64,000 nt of DNA from Alphaproteobacteria bacterium 41-28 (GCA_001897795.1 MKUL01000037.1:62001-126000); one strand, 5' to 3'. Shown: positions 54,513-62,773, counted from the first letter of the stretch. The notes: generated by a model not told the origin, from the sequence alone. Translations and numbers: made by a program.

Positions 54513-55064
54513 ATGTTTATACAAACAGAGGAAACACCTAATCCGGCCACATTAAAATTTCTTCCCGGCCGTGTCCTCATGGTAGAAGGAACGGCGGATT
54601 TCAAATCCCGGGAAGAGGCCACCCCATCACCCCTTGCTCTTAAGCTTTTTGAGATTGACGGCGTGAAAGGTGTTTTTTTTGGCGCGGATTTTATTACAGT
54701 TTCTAAGGATGAGTTCCTTGAGTGGGCAGTGCTTAAGCCTGCCATCTTAGGAGCCATCATGGAACATTTTATAACACATCAACCCTTGTTTAATGAGATT
54801 GGGATCCCCATATACCCAAAAGACGACGATGACCCTCTTGTGATCCAGATTCAAGAAATCTTGGATACCCGTATCCGCCCAGCGGTGGCTATGGACGGAG
54901 GAGATATCGTCTTTGATCGCTTTGAAGACGGCATCGTTTATGTGCGTATGCAGGGGGCCTGTGATGGGTGCCCGAGTTCTTCCGCAACATTGAAGGCTGG
55001 TATTGAAAATATGCTACGTCATTATGTGCCGGAAGTTTTAGAAGTCAGAGCTATAGAGAGTTAA
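54513..55064 (+). CDS. NifU-like Fe-S scaffold/carrier (Nfu)
   Basis: 183 residues from ATG 54513 (MFIQTEETPNP); GTG 54504 is closer to the SD but too near it. The N-terminal Nfu_N domain (TEETPNPATLKFLPGRVLM) and the C-terminal NifU domain with CDGCPSSSATLKAGIENML (Fe-S binding C-x-x-C) match mitochondrial Nfu1 and alphaproteobacterial Nfu. It delivers Fe-S clusters to client enzymes. Confidence 0.93.
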   Translation: MFIQTEETPNPATLKFLPGRVLMVEGTADFKSREEATPSPLALKLFEIDGVKGVFFGADFITVSKDEFLEWAVLKPAILGAIMEHFITHQPLFNEIGIPIYPKDDDDPLVIQIQEILDTRIRPAVAMDGGDIVFDRFEDGIVYVRMQGACDGCPSSSATLKAGIENMLRHYVPEVLEVRAIES

Positions 55065-55074
55065 GGAGTTAATT

Positions 55075-55965
55075 ATGGTAAAACAATCGAAAACTCAGAT
55101 TTCCCTTATTGTTACTTTGGGATTAATGATACTAGGTCAAGTGGGATTTGCCATTTATAAAGGCCATTATCACCGCAACACCCCCGGTTCCGCAAAAGCC
55201 GTTGGTCTTGTCGTTCCGAAGGAAAAGCATTTCCAAGTTTCAAGCGTGAAAGAACTTGATCATGTATTTAAGAACTGGAATTACACCCTCACAAAAGCCA
55301 AGAGTGATGGAAAAGTTCCTCGCCTCTTTTTGGCGAAGCTTCCTCGTGATATGCAACGTCAGAAAAAGTCTTCAAACGCTTCATTCATTCAAGTGCTCTT
55401 ACCCCATATTTTAAAAGTGAATGAAAAGATTTTAATTGATAGAGCTCGTCTTGTAGACCTGCAAAAGCGTCAAAAGGCAGGGCACCGTTTGCTTCACGCA
55501 GAGAAAATGTGGCTCAGTAAGCTCGCTTCTGACTATCGATGCAAATCAACGAGAATTGAAGCTTTGTTAAAACACGTAGACATTGTTCCTCCTTCCTTAG
55601 CATTAGCACAAGCCACCATTGAAACAGGTGGGGGAAGATCCCATGCTGCCGTTAATAAAAATTCCACCTTTGGTCACATGCGAACGAAAAAAGATGTAGA
55701 GAAATTTGCAAGTCTTGAGGCTAATGTCTTGGCCTACATTACAAATCTTAATCGTCATGCTGCTTATAAAGGTTTCCGAGAAATTCGGGCAAACTTAAGA
55801 GCAAAAAATAAGCCGCTGTGTGGACATACCTTGGCTGCTGGCCTCCAAAAATTTTCCGAACGCGGACACGCCTATATTATGGATGTGCAGAATTTAATTA
55901 AACGCCGGGACTTACGTAAGTATGATCAGATGACCCTTGATCAGCACATGCGTTTAAAGCCTTAA
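55075..55965 (+). CDS. Bax-like glucosaminidase-domain protein
   Basis: 296 residues. An N-terminal membrane anchor/signal (about 8-28) precedes a Bax-type domain. PPSLALAQATIETGGGRS has the catalytic glutamate, and NKNSTFGHMRTKK follows the usual N..FG pattern. FSERGHAYIMDVQNLIKRRD closes it. It is predicted to cleave peptidoglycan glycan strands in the periplasm. It starts 10 nt after nfu. Confidence 0.85.
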   Translation: MVKQSKTQISLIVTLGLMILGQVGFAIYKGHYHRNTPGSAKAVGLVVPKEKHFQVSSVKELDHVFKNWNYTLTKAKSDGKVPRLFLAKLPRDMQRQKKSSNASFIQVLLPHILKVNEKILIDRARLVDLQKRQKAGHRLLHAEKMWLSKLASDYRCKSTRIEALLKHVDIVPPSLALAQATIETGGGRSHAAVNKNSTFGHMRTKKDVEKFASLEANVLAYITNLNRHAAYKGFREIRANLRAKNKPLCGHTLAAGLQKFSERGHAYIMDVQNLIKRRDLRKYDQMTLDQHMRLKP

Positions 55966-55975
55966 AAAAGTGTGG

Positions 55976-56106
55976 GGTTAACCCCCTCACCCGCCGCTTC
56001 GCGGCGACCTCTCCCACTCGGTGGAGAGGAGATTCAAGTGCTGCTTGCTTTACCTCTCCCCATGTGGGAGAGGTCGTCATGCGCAGAAGGCGTGACGGGT
56101 GAGGGG
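55976..56106. repeat. GC-rich palindromic repeat (CCTCACCCG type)
   Basis: AACCCCCTCACCCG and CGGGTGAGGGGTT form the ends. Inner hairpins CGCCGCTTCGCGGCG, CCTCTCCCACTCGGTGGAGAGG and the mirrored CTCTCCC...GGGAGAGG are present. A partial copy lies at 56610-56655. Confidence 0.85.
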
Positions 56107-56174
56107 TTCCAAGATGAATAGACAGTTATTAACTTTTACAATCATGGATGAGGACGCCCTCAATATCGAGAAAG

Positions 56175-56549
56175 ATGAATATCATGAGTAATCGTATCCA
56201 CGAACTGCTTCACCGTAACCTTCAGGAGGTCTTCGGCCAAGGTGACGCGGTACTCCGCCGTGCAACAATCGACGAACTCTATACTGAAGATTGCCAGCTG
56301 TACGCACCGCCCGGAAAGTTCATTGGGCACGATGCTCTGGACAAATTTGCCGGTGATCTTCGTGAGACACACTCACACTTCGTTTATACCCCGCATGGCG
56401 AGCCTCGGGCCCTCCACGATGTCGGTCTTCTTGCTTGGGGTTCCGGTCCGCACGGGGAGGTGCCAGCCTACACGGGCTTGGATGTGATTATCGTTCGAAA
56501 TGACAAAATTAGGAAACTCTACGTGTTCCTTGATTCTCAGTCATCATGA
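56175..56549 (+). CDS. NTF2/SnoaL-like protein, likely acquired
   Basis: 124 residues from ATG 56175 (MNIMSNRIHELL), SD GAGAAAG. The pattern of an NTF2-like fold is clear: a start helix, DELYTEDCQLYAPPGKFIGH, then VYTPHGEPRALHDVGLLAWG and GLDVIIVRNDKIRKLYVFLD. Members are small isomerases or ketosteroid-like enzymes, or SCF-domain regulators. The coding sequence is clearly more GC-rich than its neighbours and is embedded between repeat elements, so horizontal origin is likely. Confidence 0.75.
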   Translation: MNIMSNRIHELLHRNLQEVFGQGDAVLRRATIDELYTEDCQLYAPPGKFIGHDALDKFAGDLRETHSHFVYTPHGEPRALHDVGLLAWGSGPHGEVPAYTGLDVIIVRNDKIRKLYVFLDSQSS

Positions 56550-56857
56550 CACAAACGAGCTCTTTCAAATTATGGCAACTCGCTGATGAGGGAGCCAAGT
56601 TATTGCAACAAAACACCCCTTGTGGGAGGTCGTCATGCGCATAGCGGGTGAGGGGTTTCAAGATGAGCAGTTACGAATTATTAACCTTTCCCCCCTATAA
56701 TAGATAAAATTTTAGATAATTATCCACGCGTTCGTGTCATCCCCCGCCTTCGCGAGGGCAAGTGCTTCTAAACCGAGAGCTTGCCCTCGCGAAGGCGGGG
56801 GATGACACAAGAGTAGAAAATAGTTATAATTTTAAATAAACAAAGGGAGAGAAGGTT
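56550..56857. other. Intergenic region of repeats
   Basis: 308 nt with a partial CCTCACCCG-type repeat at about 56610-56655 and the strong palindrome at 56734-56808. No gene is seen. Confidence 0.6.
56734..56808. repeat. Perfect 29-bp inverted repeat
   Basis: GTGTCATCCCCCGCCTTCGC and GCGAAGGCGGGGGATGACAC form the ends. The arms are perfect over about 29 bp, with a 17-nt loop. It shares only the terminal TGTCATCC with the other TGTCATCC repeats. Confidence 0.9.
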
Positions 56858-57448
56858 ATGGGAAAAATTGCTGAAGATTGCCTCAAGCAAATCTTTTATG
56901 ATGCGAGAACCCACAATAAGTGGAAAGACAAGCCCGTTTCCAATGAGCTTTTACAGGAGGTTTACGACCTCATGCGTCTTGGACCGACGAGTGCCAATTG
57001 TTGTCCTTTAAGAATTCTTTTTTTAAGGTCAAAAGAAGCCAAAGAGCGCTTAAAACCCCATCTGGCTCCGGGGAATGTGGATAAAACGATGGTTGCCCCT
57101 GCAACAGCTCTGATAGCTTATGACCTGCAGTTTTATGATTATCTCCCCGAGTTATTTCCCTTTGCGGATGCAAAATCTTGGTTTGAGGGAAAACATCCCT
57201 TTATAGAAGACACGGCCTTTCGTAATGGCAGTCTCCAAGGGGGCTATTTTATCATTGCAGCCCGAGCCTGTGGTCTCGATTGCAGCCCCATGTCTGGATT
57301 TTCGAATGAAGGTGTCGACAAAGAATTTTTTCCGGAAGGTCGATTTAAATCTAACTTCCTGTGCAACCTTGGACATGGAGACCCTGCAGGCCTTCCGGGC
57401 CCTCGCGCTCCTCGTCTCTCTTTTGACGAAGCGTGCAAAATCCTTTAA
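56858..57448 (+). CDS. Nitroreductase-family flavoprotein (RutE/HadB-like)
   Basis: 196 residues. NKWKDKPVSNELLQEVYDLM, RLGPTSANCCPLRILFLRSK and ARACGLDCSPMSGF match RutE-type (malonic semialdehyde reductase-like) FMN proteins. No other pyrimidine-degradation gene is nearby, so the real substrate is uncertain. SD GGGAGAGAAGG precedes the ATG. Confidence 0.87.
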   Translation: MGKIAEDCLKQIFYDARTHNKWKDKPVSNELLQEVYDLMRLGPTSANCCPLRILFLRSKEAKERLKPHLAPGNVDKTMVAPATALIAYDLQFYDYLPELFPFADAKSWFEGKHPFIEDTAFRNGSLQGGYFIIAARACGLDCSPMSGFSNEGVDKEFFPEGRFKSNFLCNLGHGDPAGLPGPRAPRLSFDEACKIL

Positions 57449-57508
57449 ATTGCTCTTCATGAGCTTTCTGCTCTCCCTAGAGCAAGAGCAGAAAAAACCT
57501 CCTATTTA

Positions 57509-57727
57509 ATGCAGTATGCAAGTTTTTTTAAAGAGGTCTTTAGATCCTCGGCCAAGAAAAGGTAAGTTTTTTCTTCGAAAAATCAACCTTTTCTTGCCAA
57601 GGATGACACGGAGAGGGGACACACGGTGTGTCATCCTTGGCAAGAAATGCTTTGTTTTCCGAAGGAAAACATTTAGCATTTCTTGGCCGAGGATCTAAAC
57701 AATCAATCAAAAAAACCTGCACACTGC
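57509..57727. repeat. Tandem pair of TGTCATCC repeats in a large palindrome
   Basis: Two TGTCATCCTTGG-type units (about 57540-57609 and 57627-57698) face each other around GGAGAGGGGACACACGG. The outer flanks CTTTAGATCCTCGGCC and GGCCGAGGATCTAAAC are also inverted, and the TTTTT(T/G)CA flanks extend the symmetry. Confidence 0.8.
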
Positions 57728-57728
57728 G

Positions 57729-58673
57729 TTATTTAGAAATTTTCTTGAGCCAGTTTTTAGCAGCAGTGCTAACATGATCGTCTTTCAAAGCAATTTCATA
57801 AAAAGCATCATTAAGAGCTTGATCATGTCCGTGCATATCTTCCAATAACTCTTCCCACTGCATTAAGACACGATCAGAAGGCTGTGTTTCAACTTGCGAA
57901 AGAATATTGTACGCGCGGTTTCTATAATAGTCTGCTATTGCCTTATCGAGCCAGTCAACTACTTGGGGAGATAAGGGAGGGTCCACTTCCATTTTGCCTT
58001 CCTGATAGCCCTTTTGCCAAATAGCTGTTCGTAAAGCTGCATGCTTTTTACCCCACCAGCTATTCACCAAATCCATACATTGTTTTCCAATACGATTACC
58101 AATATCACTGGATGGATCTTTATCGAGATTGGCTTCAACCTGCGCTATTAAGTCACTCCACTCTTGTTCAAGTTTTTTTTTCTGACTTTCTGTGAACCGA
58201 GTCTTCACACTTTGTTCAAAGTGAGCATACTCTCTAAGTTCATCTGAGTTGAGCACCTTAGCAAGCCATGGATGTTCAAGTTCTTTTGTCATATTATAAT
58301 CCTCTATCAATTTAAGTATTGTTTCCCAAGGAACAGATTTATTGGAGTCACTTTCGCTGAGAATAAGCTCAAGTGTTTGGCTAGCCTCTTGTAAAGATTT
58401 AACTTTTTGCTCAAGGAATTTTTGCTGTGCGCGAAAATGATCATAAATATTGATCTCTTCTTGTATCAACGTTTTGATGCGCGAGAGCTCAAAGCCAAAA
58501 AATTTCAAGGCAAGAATCTGTTGTAACTTCAATAAATCCTTCTCAGAGTACGAACGATAATTGTTAGCGAGCCTTATGGATGGTTTGAGCAAGCCAATTT
58601 TATCGTAATGATGCAGGGTTCGCACCGAAACTTTCGTCAGCTTACTCAGCTCATTCACATACCACTGGGTCAT
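57729..58673 (-). CDS. MerR-family regulator with TipA-like C-terminal domain
   Basis: 314 residues. N-terminal MerR HTH (NELSKLTKVSVRTLHHYDKI, GLLKPSIR, NYRSYSEKDLLKLQQI), a coiled-coil linker (about 80-115), and a C-terminal helical TipAS-like domain (about 160-310, with WWGKKHAALRTAIW). TipA proteins sense antibiotics or thiopeptides; the effector here is unknown. It is divergent from ada with a gap of about 230 nt. Confidence 0.88.
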   Translation of the reverse strand: MTQWYVNELSKLTKVSVRTLHHYDKIGLLKPSIRLANNYRSYSEKDLLKLQQILALKFFGFELSRIKTLIQEEINIYDHFRAQQKFLEQKVKSLQEASQTLELILSESDSNKSVPWETILKLIEDYNMTKELEHPWLAKVLNSDELREYAHFEQSVKTRFTESQKKKLEQEWSDLIAQVEANLDKDPSSDIGNRIGKQCMDLVNSWWGKKHAALRTAIWQKGYQEGKMEVDPPLSPQVVDWLDKAIADYYRNRAYNILSQVETQPSDRVLMQWEELLEDMHGHDQALNDAFYEIALKDDHVSTAAKNWLKKISK

Positions 58674-58903
58674 CGTTCTTTCTCCTTATTTTGAAAGCTA
58701 GGGTATGACGCAAGGTTAGGGTCAAGACATTTTTTCATTGGGATGATAAATTTTTTCTAAAATGGAAGAAAGATAACTTCTGCTTATCTTTGCTGAGACA
58801 TTTAAAGAAAAATCAATGCCTGAATTTCGGCTACGTCTTTTCATAAACTCACTATAATGGAGAATCATGAAGGTTTAGAATACAGAATCGAGTAAGGAAA
58901 AGC

Positions 58904-59950
58904 ATGATAACAGTTGAAAATAAAAGAGAGTATTACCAGGCCTTAATAGATAAAAAAACGGAATACGAAGGTGTGTTTTATGTAGGAGTTAAAACAACCG
59001 GTGTATTCTGCCGGCCGACGTGCTCCGCAAGAAAGCCAAAATTCGAGAACTGTGAATTTTTTGAAACGGCCCAAGAAGCTCTTTTGGCTTCCTTTCGGCC
59101 TTGTCAGCGTTGCCGGCCTTTGTCACACCCCAATCAAGTTTCAGAGCTCATTCAGACACTTGTCGATGCTGTTGAAGAAAACCCTGAAAGGCGGTGGAAA
59201 GATAGGGATTTTCGGGAATTATCTGTTGATGCCTCAACGGCCCGTCGTCAATTCAAAAAACGATTCGGCATGACCTTCGTTGCCTATGCTCGTGCTCGTC
59301 GCATGGGGCTCGCTATGAAACAAATTAGGGAAGGAAACAAAGTGATAGACGCTCAACTTGATGCTGGTTATGAATCCAGTAGCGGTTTTAGGGATGCATT
59401 TTCCCGTATAATGGGAGCAGCCCCGACTTTAGTAGGACTCCGTCATATCTTAAAGGCAGCGTGGTTGGATACCCGACTTGGTCCAATGATAGCCATTGCA
59501 GATGAGAGGGAACTTTATCTTTTAGAATTTGTGGATCGCCGGGGTCTTGAACGCGAGGTTGAGCGGTTGAGAAAGAAAACAAAATCAACTATATTACCGG
59601 GGATAACTGAGCCCATTCATTCAATTGAAAGAGAACTAAACCAGTATTTTGACGGTAAGTTAGAAGAGTTCAAAACACCTCTATTTCTTCTTGGATCTCC
59701 CTTTCAAAAACGTGTGTGGGAAGAACTCCAAAAGATTCCTTTCGGTGAAACACGGTCCTATTCTGACATCGCTGCAGCTATTGGAAAACCATCAGCTTTT
59801 CGTGCTGTTGCAAATGCAAATGGTGCCAATCAGCTTGCCATTATTATTCCTTGTCATCGTGTCATCAATACGAATGGGGATTTAGGGGGGTATGGCGGTG
59901 GTATCACCCGCAAAAAATGGCTCATTAACCATGAAAAACGAGGGGGATAA
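58904..59950 (+). CDS. ada: Bifunctional Ada methyltransferase/regulator
   Basis: 348 residues, close to E. coli Ada. The zinc/methyl-phosphotriester domain has Cys36, Cys40, Cys67 and Cys70 (GVFCRPTCSARKPKF, FRPCQRCRPL). An AraC-type HTH follows (about 90-180, with AGYESSSGFRDAFSRIMG). The C-terminal O6-methylguanine transferase has the active site IIPCHRVINTNGDLGGYGGG. It repairs alkylated DNA and should induce the adaptive response. Confidence 0.96.
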   Translation: MITVENKREYYQALIDKKTEYEGVFYVGVKTTGVFCRPTCSARKPKFENCEFFETAQEALLASFRPCQRCRPLSHPNQVSELIQTLVDAVEENPERRWKDRDFRELSVDASTARRQFKKRFGMTFVAYARARRMGLAMKQIREGNKVIDAQLDAGYESSSGFRDAFSRIMGAAPTLVGLRHILKAAWLDTRLGPMIAIADERELYLLEFVDRRGLEREVERLRKKTKSTILPGITEPIHSIERELNQYFDGKLEEFKTPLFLLGSPFQKRVWEELQKIPFGETRSYSDIAAAIGKPSAFRAVANANGANQLAIIIPCHRVINTNGDLGGYGGGITRKKWLINHEKRGG

Positions 59951-60153
59951 TCTGTTATCTATGTATCCGGATTTGGTCTGTTGAAGATGGAGAATCACCT
60001 GAGTGGGCAGTTGAGGTGCCTTGACTTTTAGAGATTGATTTTTATTAAAGCGATGCCTATTTTAATGATGAATACAACGTATGCTTAAAACTATCATAAA
60101 TAATCTCTTGCGATAGTCCCGCGTAAAATTAACAAAAAATAATATTACTCCCT

Positions 60154-61032
60154 ATGAATAATGTAATTTTATATATTTTGACAGTTTTGATCTGGGGAAC
60201 CACTTGGTTTGCAATTAAACTACAAAGTGGTCATGCCCCTGCTGAAATTTCTATCCTCTACAGAATTTTTCTTGCAGCTTTATGCTTGCTGGTCTGGTGC
60301 AAAATTAAAGGCATATCGTTACGTTTTAAAATAAAAGATCATGTATTTTTATGCTTACTTGGATTATCAATGTTTTCAGTACATCTTTTATTTGTTTATA
60401 AGGCAACTCATCACATCGTTTCTGGAGTTATCGCTGTTGTTTTTTCGGGCGTAAGTTTCTTGAGTATTTTGAATAACTTTATTTTCTTTCGAACAAAGCC
60501 TAATCTTAATATCACCCTTGGCGTCTTCATTGGCATCACTGGTTTATGCCTCTTCTTTTGGTATGAAGTTACTCACGTTACCATGGAAAATAATACCATC
60601 AAGGGTTTTACATTAGCTGGCATCGGAACCTTAATTTTTTCAACAGGCAGCATCATAAGCAAACGAAACCACAATCATGGATTAGAGATTATTCCCTCTA
60701 TGACAATCGGAATGGTGTATGGAACGCTAGCTATGATTATTTATACTTTTGTTCAATCAAATCACTTTGTTTTTCCAAACAGCATTGTGTATTGGGCATC
60801 TCTTCTCTATTTAGTTATCCCAGGATCAATTGTGGCGTTCTTGTGCTATTTAAAACTTATTAAAACCATAGGCCCAGAGCTTGCGAGTTATACGACTGTC
60901 TTATTCCCAGTCGTCGCTCTTATTGTATCCTGGGCTCTTGAAGGTTATGAGTGGTCTATAACCGATTTACTTGGTCTTTCCTTCGTCTTTTTGGGCAATA
61001 TCCTCGTGATGACAAAAAACCTCAAATATTAA
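60154..61032 (+). CDS. EamA/DMT-family transporter
   Basis: 292 residues with about ten hydrophobic segments in two EamA repeats. ILTVLIWGTTWFAIKLQSG and VLFPVVALIVSWALEGYEWS are typical. Different in sequence from the EamA protein at 17543. No regulator is attached. Substrate unknown. Confidence 0.9.
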   Translation: MNNVILYILTVLIWGTTWFAIKLQSGHAPAEISILYRIFLAALCLLVWCKIKGISLRFKIKDHVFLCLLGLSMFSVHLLFVYKATHHIVSGVIAVVFSGVSFLSILNNFIFFRTKPNLNITLGVFIGITGLCLFFWYEVTHVTMENNTIKGFTLAGIGTLIFSTGSIISKRNHNHGLEIIPSMTIGMVYGTLAMIIYTFVQSNHFVFPNSIVYWASLLYLVIPGSIVAFLCYLKLIKTIGPELASYTTVLFPVVALIVSWALEGYEWSITDLLGLSFVFLGNILVMTKNLKY

Positions 61033-61121
61033 CTAACTGTTAAATTATTTGACATTAAGATTACAATATAAATAAAGAAAATAAGTAATGTAACCCAAAA
61101 TCGAGTGAAGGAAAAAACACA

Positions 61122-61748
61122 ATGAACATGATAATCCAACAGTATCCAACAGTCGTCCCCAAGTTCATGAAGCAATTTTTAACATGTGTGGCCTTAACAA
61201 CCACAGTATGCCCGATAGCATCGGCTATGGAACCAGCAGAAAAGCCAGCACATTCAGCAAAGCCATTAGAGTTAGTAGGGCTCCCACGGGACATTTGGAT
61301 TCACGTAATTTTTCCTCATTTCATTAAAACGCAGGATATAATAAATTTGGGATCAGTTAGTAGAGCCCTTCGCGAAGCCATCTGTTCGCTGCATGGATCC
61401 TGGAAGAATCTTATAACATGCCCGAAGGGAGATCTCCCCCCAAAACTTAAACAAGAGATATATATGCTTTTGTTATATAATCATCCCACAGATGTAGTGG
61501 AGATGGTTCGCTCAGTATACGGGAATATACGGTCCAGACAACCCGACCCCACCAAGGTCCTGCCGCTCAAAGTGCTGGTGTATAAGATCTTTTTCTCTGT
61601 TATTGAAGACTTGAATGATATGCCGTTGGACAAGCAGCAGGATGCGGCAGTAAAGAGTAAATTTCATGAGTTGGTAGTTTGGGAGCGTGATACTTGTGAC
61701 GACGGCATCACACCCAAGAAGAAGGGCGAAAATTGTGTCATCCAATGA
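61122..61748 (+). CDS. Secreted protein with F-box domain (208 aa)
   Basis: The signal region (FLTCVALTTTVCPIASA) ends near Ala35, mature start MEPAEKPAHS. Residues about 52-90 match an F-box: GLPRDIWIHVIFPHFIKTQD then INLGSVSRALREAI. The rest (about 90-208) is helical and unrecognised. SD GAAGGA precedes the ATG. Its last 85 nt overlap an antisense 110-aa frame of the adjacent mobile remnant, so the C-terminus may have been altered. A candidate host-directed Skp1-binding effector. Confidence 0.75.
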   Translation: MNMIIQQYPTVVPKFMKQFLTCVALTTTVCPIASAMEPAEKPAHSAKPLELVGLPRDIWIHVIFPHFIKTQDIINLGSVSRALREAICSLHGSWKNLITCPKGDLPPKLKQEIYMLLLYNHPTDVVEMVRSVYGNIRSRQPDPTKVLPLKVLVYKIFFSVIEDLNDMPLDKQQDAAVKSKFHELVVWERDTCDDGITPKKKGENCVIQ

Positions 61749-61996
61749 TTTAGGTATGATAGTTTATGAAGGATAGCACCATCTTCTATAATCTTTTCAT
61801 GAAAGTTTATTCCTGCCTGATGTATGGCTTGCATAAAATCTTTGACATAGTTCCCTGGCAGGAATGAGTTGAAAGAAGACGTGGGAGAGGGCCCAATTTG
61901 TTGAGTGACAAGCTTGAGGATGTTAAAAATGGGTTGTAACCCTTTGATTAGTTCCTCTCCCTCAAAGAGGGGCTTTTCTTCTTTCCCATTCATCAT
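61664..61996 (-). CDS. 110-aa protein of mobile-element remnant
   Basis: Starts directly after the excisionase-like remnant (stop and start in TAATGATGAATG), so the two look like one operon. LFEGEELIKGLQPIFNILKL and YVKDFMQAIHQAGINFH are helical; no family recognised. The last 28 codons run antisense through the F-box gene, so its C-terminus is probably not original. Confidence 0.4.
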   Translation of the reverse strand: MMNGKEEKPLFEGEELIKGLQPIFNILKLVTQQIGPSPTSSFNSFLPGNYVKDFMQAIHQAGINFHEKIIEDGAILHKLSYLNHWMTQFSPFFLGVMPSSQVSRSQTTNS

Positions 61997-61998
61997 TA

Positions 61999-62164
61999 TT
62001 GCAGTTCTCCATTTTGGTCTTCAATCCAACGGGAAAAAGCACTTTTAGAGATGAGGATCTTCCGCCCTATCCGACGGATACAACGGTTAAAGCCATTGTT
62101 CCTTACGAGATTAGAAAGTGCACGATATTTTCTTGAGCAGATTTTGAGGGTAAGGGTAATTTAT
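61999..62164 (-). pseudogene. Excisionase-like HTH remnant
   Basis: The frame reads SNLVRNNGFNRCIRRIGRKI then LISKSAFSRWIEDQNGELQ, the pattern of excisionase/HTH_17 proteins that accompany integrases. An in-frame TAA lies just before the visible part and no ATG, GTG or TTG start is available, so the 5' end has decayed or been cut. Confidence 0.55.
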
Positions 62165-62219
62165 TTGATGATTCCAACGTTTATGGCTCCTTATCCATAA
62201 TGCTTTTACAATTCATAGC

Positions 62220-62514
62220 CTAGTCTTCTTCTTTATCTGGTTGCCAAAGTGGTTCTGATTCGAGCCCTTCTTTTCACTCTATAATAGCTTTTACGAGAGA
62301 ATTAAATTGATGTGGAATAAGCATAACCTCACGGTCTAAAATGCGGGCTATTTGAACTAACGTTGAGATTCTTATTCAATTTTTCCTTGTTCAATGCTCG
62401 AAATATGACCTTAAGGGAGACCAACCAATTGGGCAAGCTCGGACTGTATGAGCCTCTTTTCCTTACGAGCTCTACGGAGTTCCTTAATCAAATCTTCCAT
62501 AAAAATATCCATTT
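62220..62514 (-). pseudogene. HipB-like XRE antitoxin pseudogene
   Basis: Reading right to left, MEDLIKELRRARKEKRLIQS then ELAQLVGLP, a stop, GHISSIEQGKIE, a frameshift, ISTLVQIARILDREVMLIP, and after a further TGA a KEGLESEPLWQPDKEED tail. This is the HipB/XRE pattern with at least two nonsense changes and one frameshift, so it is inactive. A hipA gene lies 430 nt away, beyond the tRNA fragment. Confidence 0.8.
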
Positions 62515-62603
62515 TAATACATATTTATATAATAATATATATTAAGACATATATCACTGGGCTTTGTAGAAGAAATCGATCAGTTTTAGAGTTCGGTATA
62601 AAG

Positions 62604-62621
62604 TGTTACCTATGTATCCGG
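62604..62621. repeat. 18-nt direct repeat (second copy at 59953-59970)
   Basis: TGTTACCTATGTATCCGG here, TGTTATCTATGTATCCGG at 59953, one mismatch, same orientation. Possibly the end of a lost insertion sequence. Confidence 0.5.
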
Positions 62622-62725
62622 CATGGACATTATTTTAGCCCGCCTACGCCAAGGCTTCGGCGGGCAGCCTTCGCTGCTTATCTTTCTTTTTGACTTGCCA
62701 GCCGTAACTGCGAAGCAGCGAAGGC

Positions 62726-62773
62726 TGGCGTGCCCGAGAGGATTCGAACCTCCGACCCCAAGATTAGGAATCT
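62726..62773 (-). tRNA. 3' fragment of tRNA-Arg(CCU), likely att site
   Basis: On the minus strand the sequence runs from a TTCCTAA anticodon loop (anticodon CCT) through a T arm GGAGG-TTCGAAT-CCTCT and acceptor strand CGGGCAC to discriminator G and CCA. The 5' half of the tRNA is absent; only 3 of 5 anticodon-stem pairs can form. This is the usual footprint left when an element integrates into a tRNA gene. Confidence 0.7.

Noticed and set aside
62726..62773. Complete tRNA gene
   Set aside because: Only the 3' half from the anticodon loop is present. D arm and 5' acceptor strand are missing.
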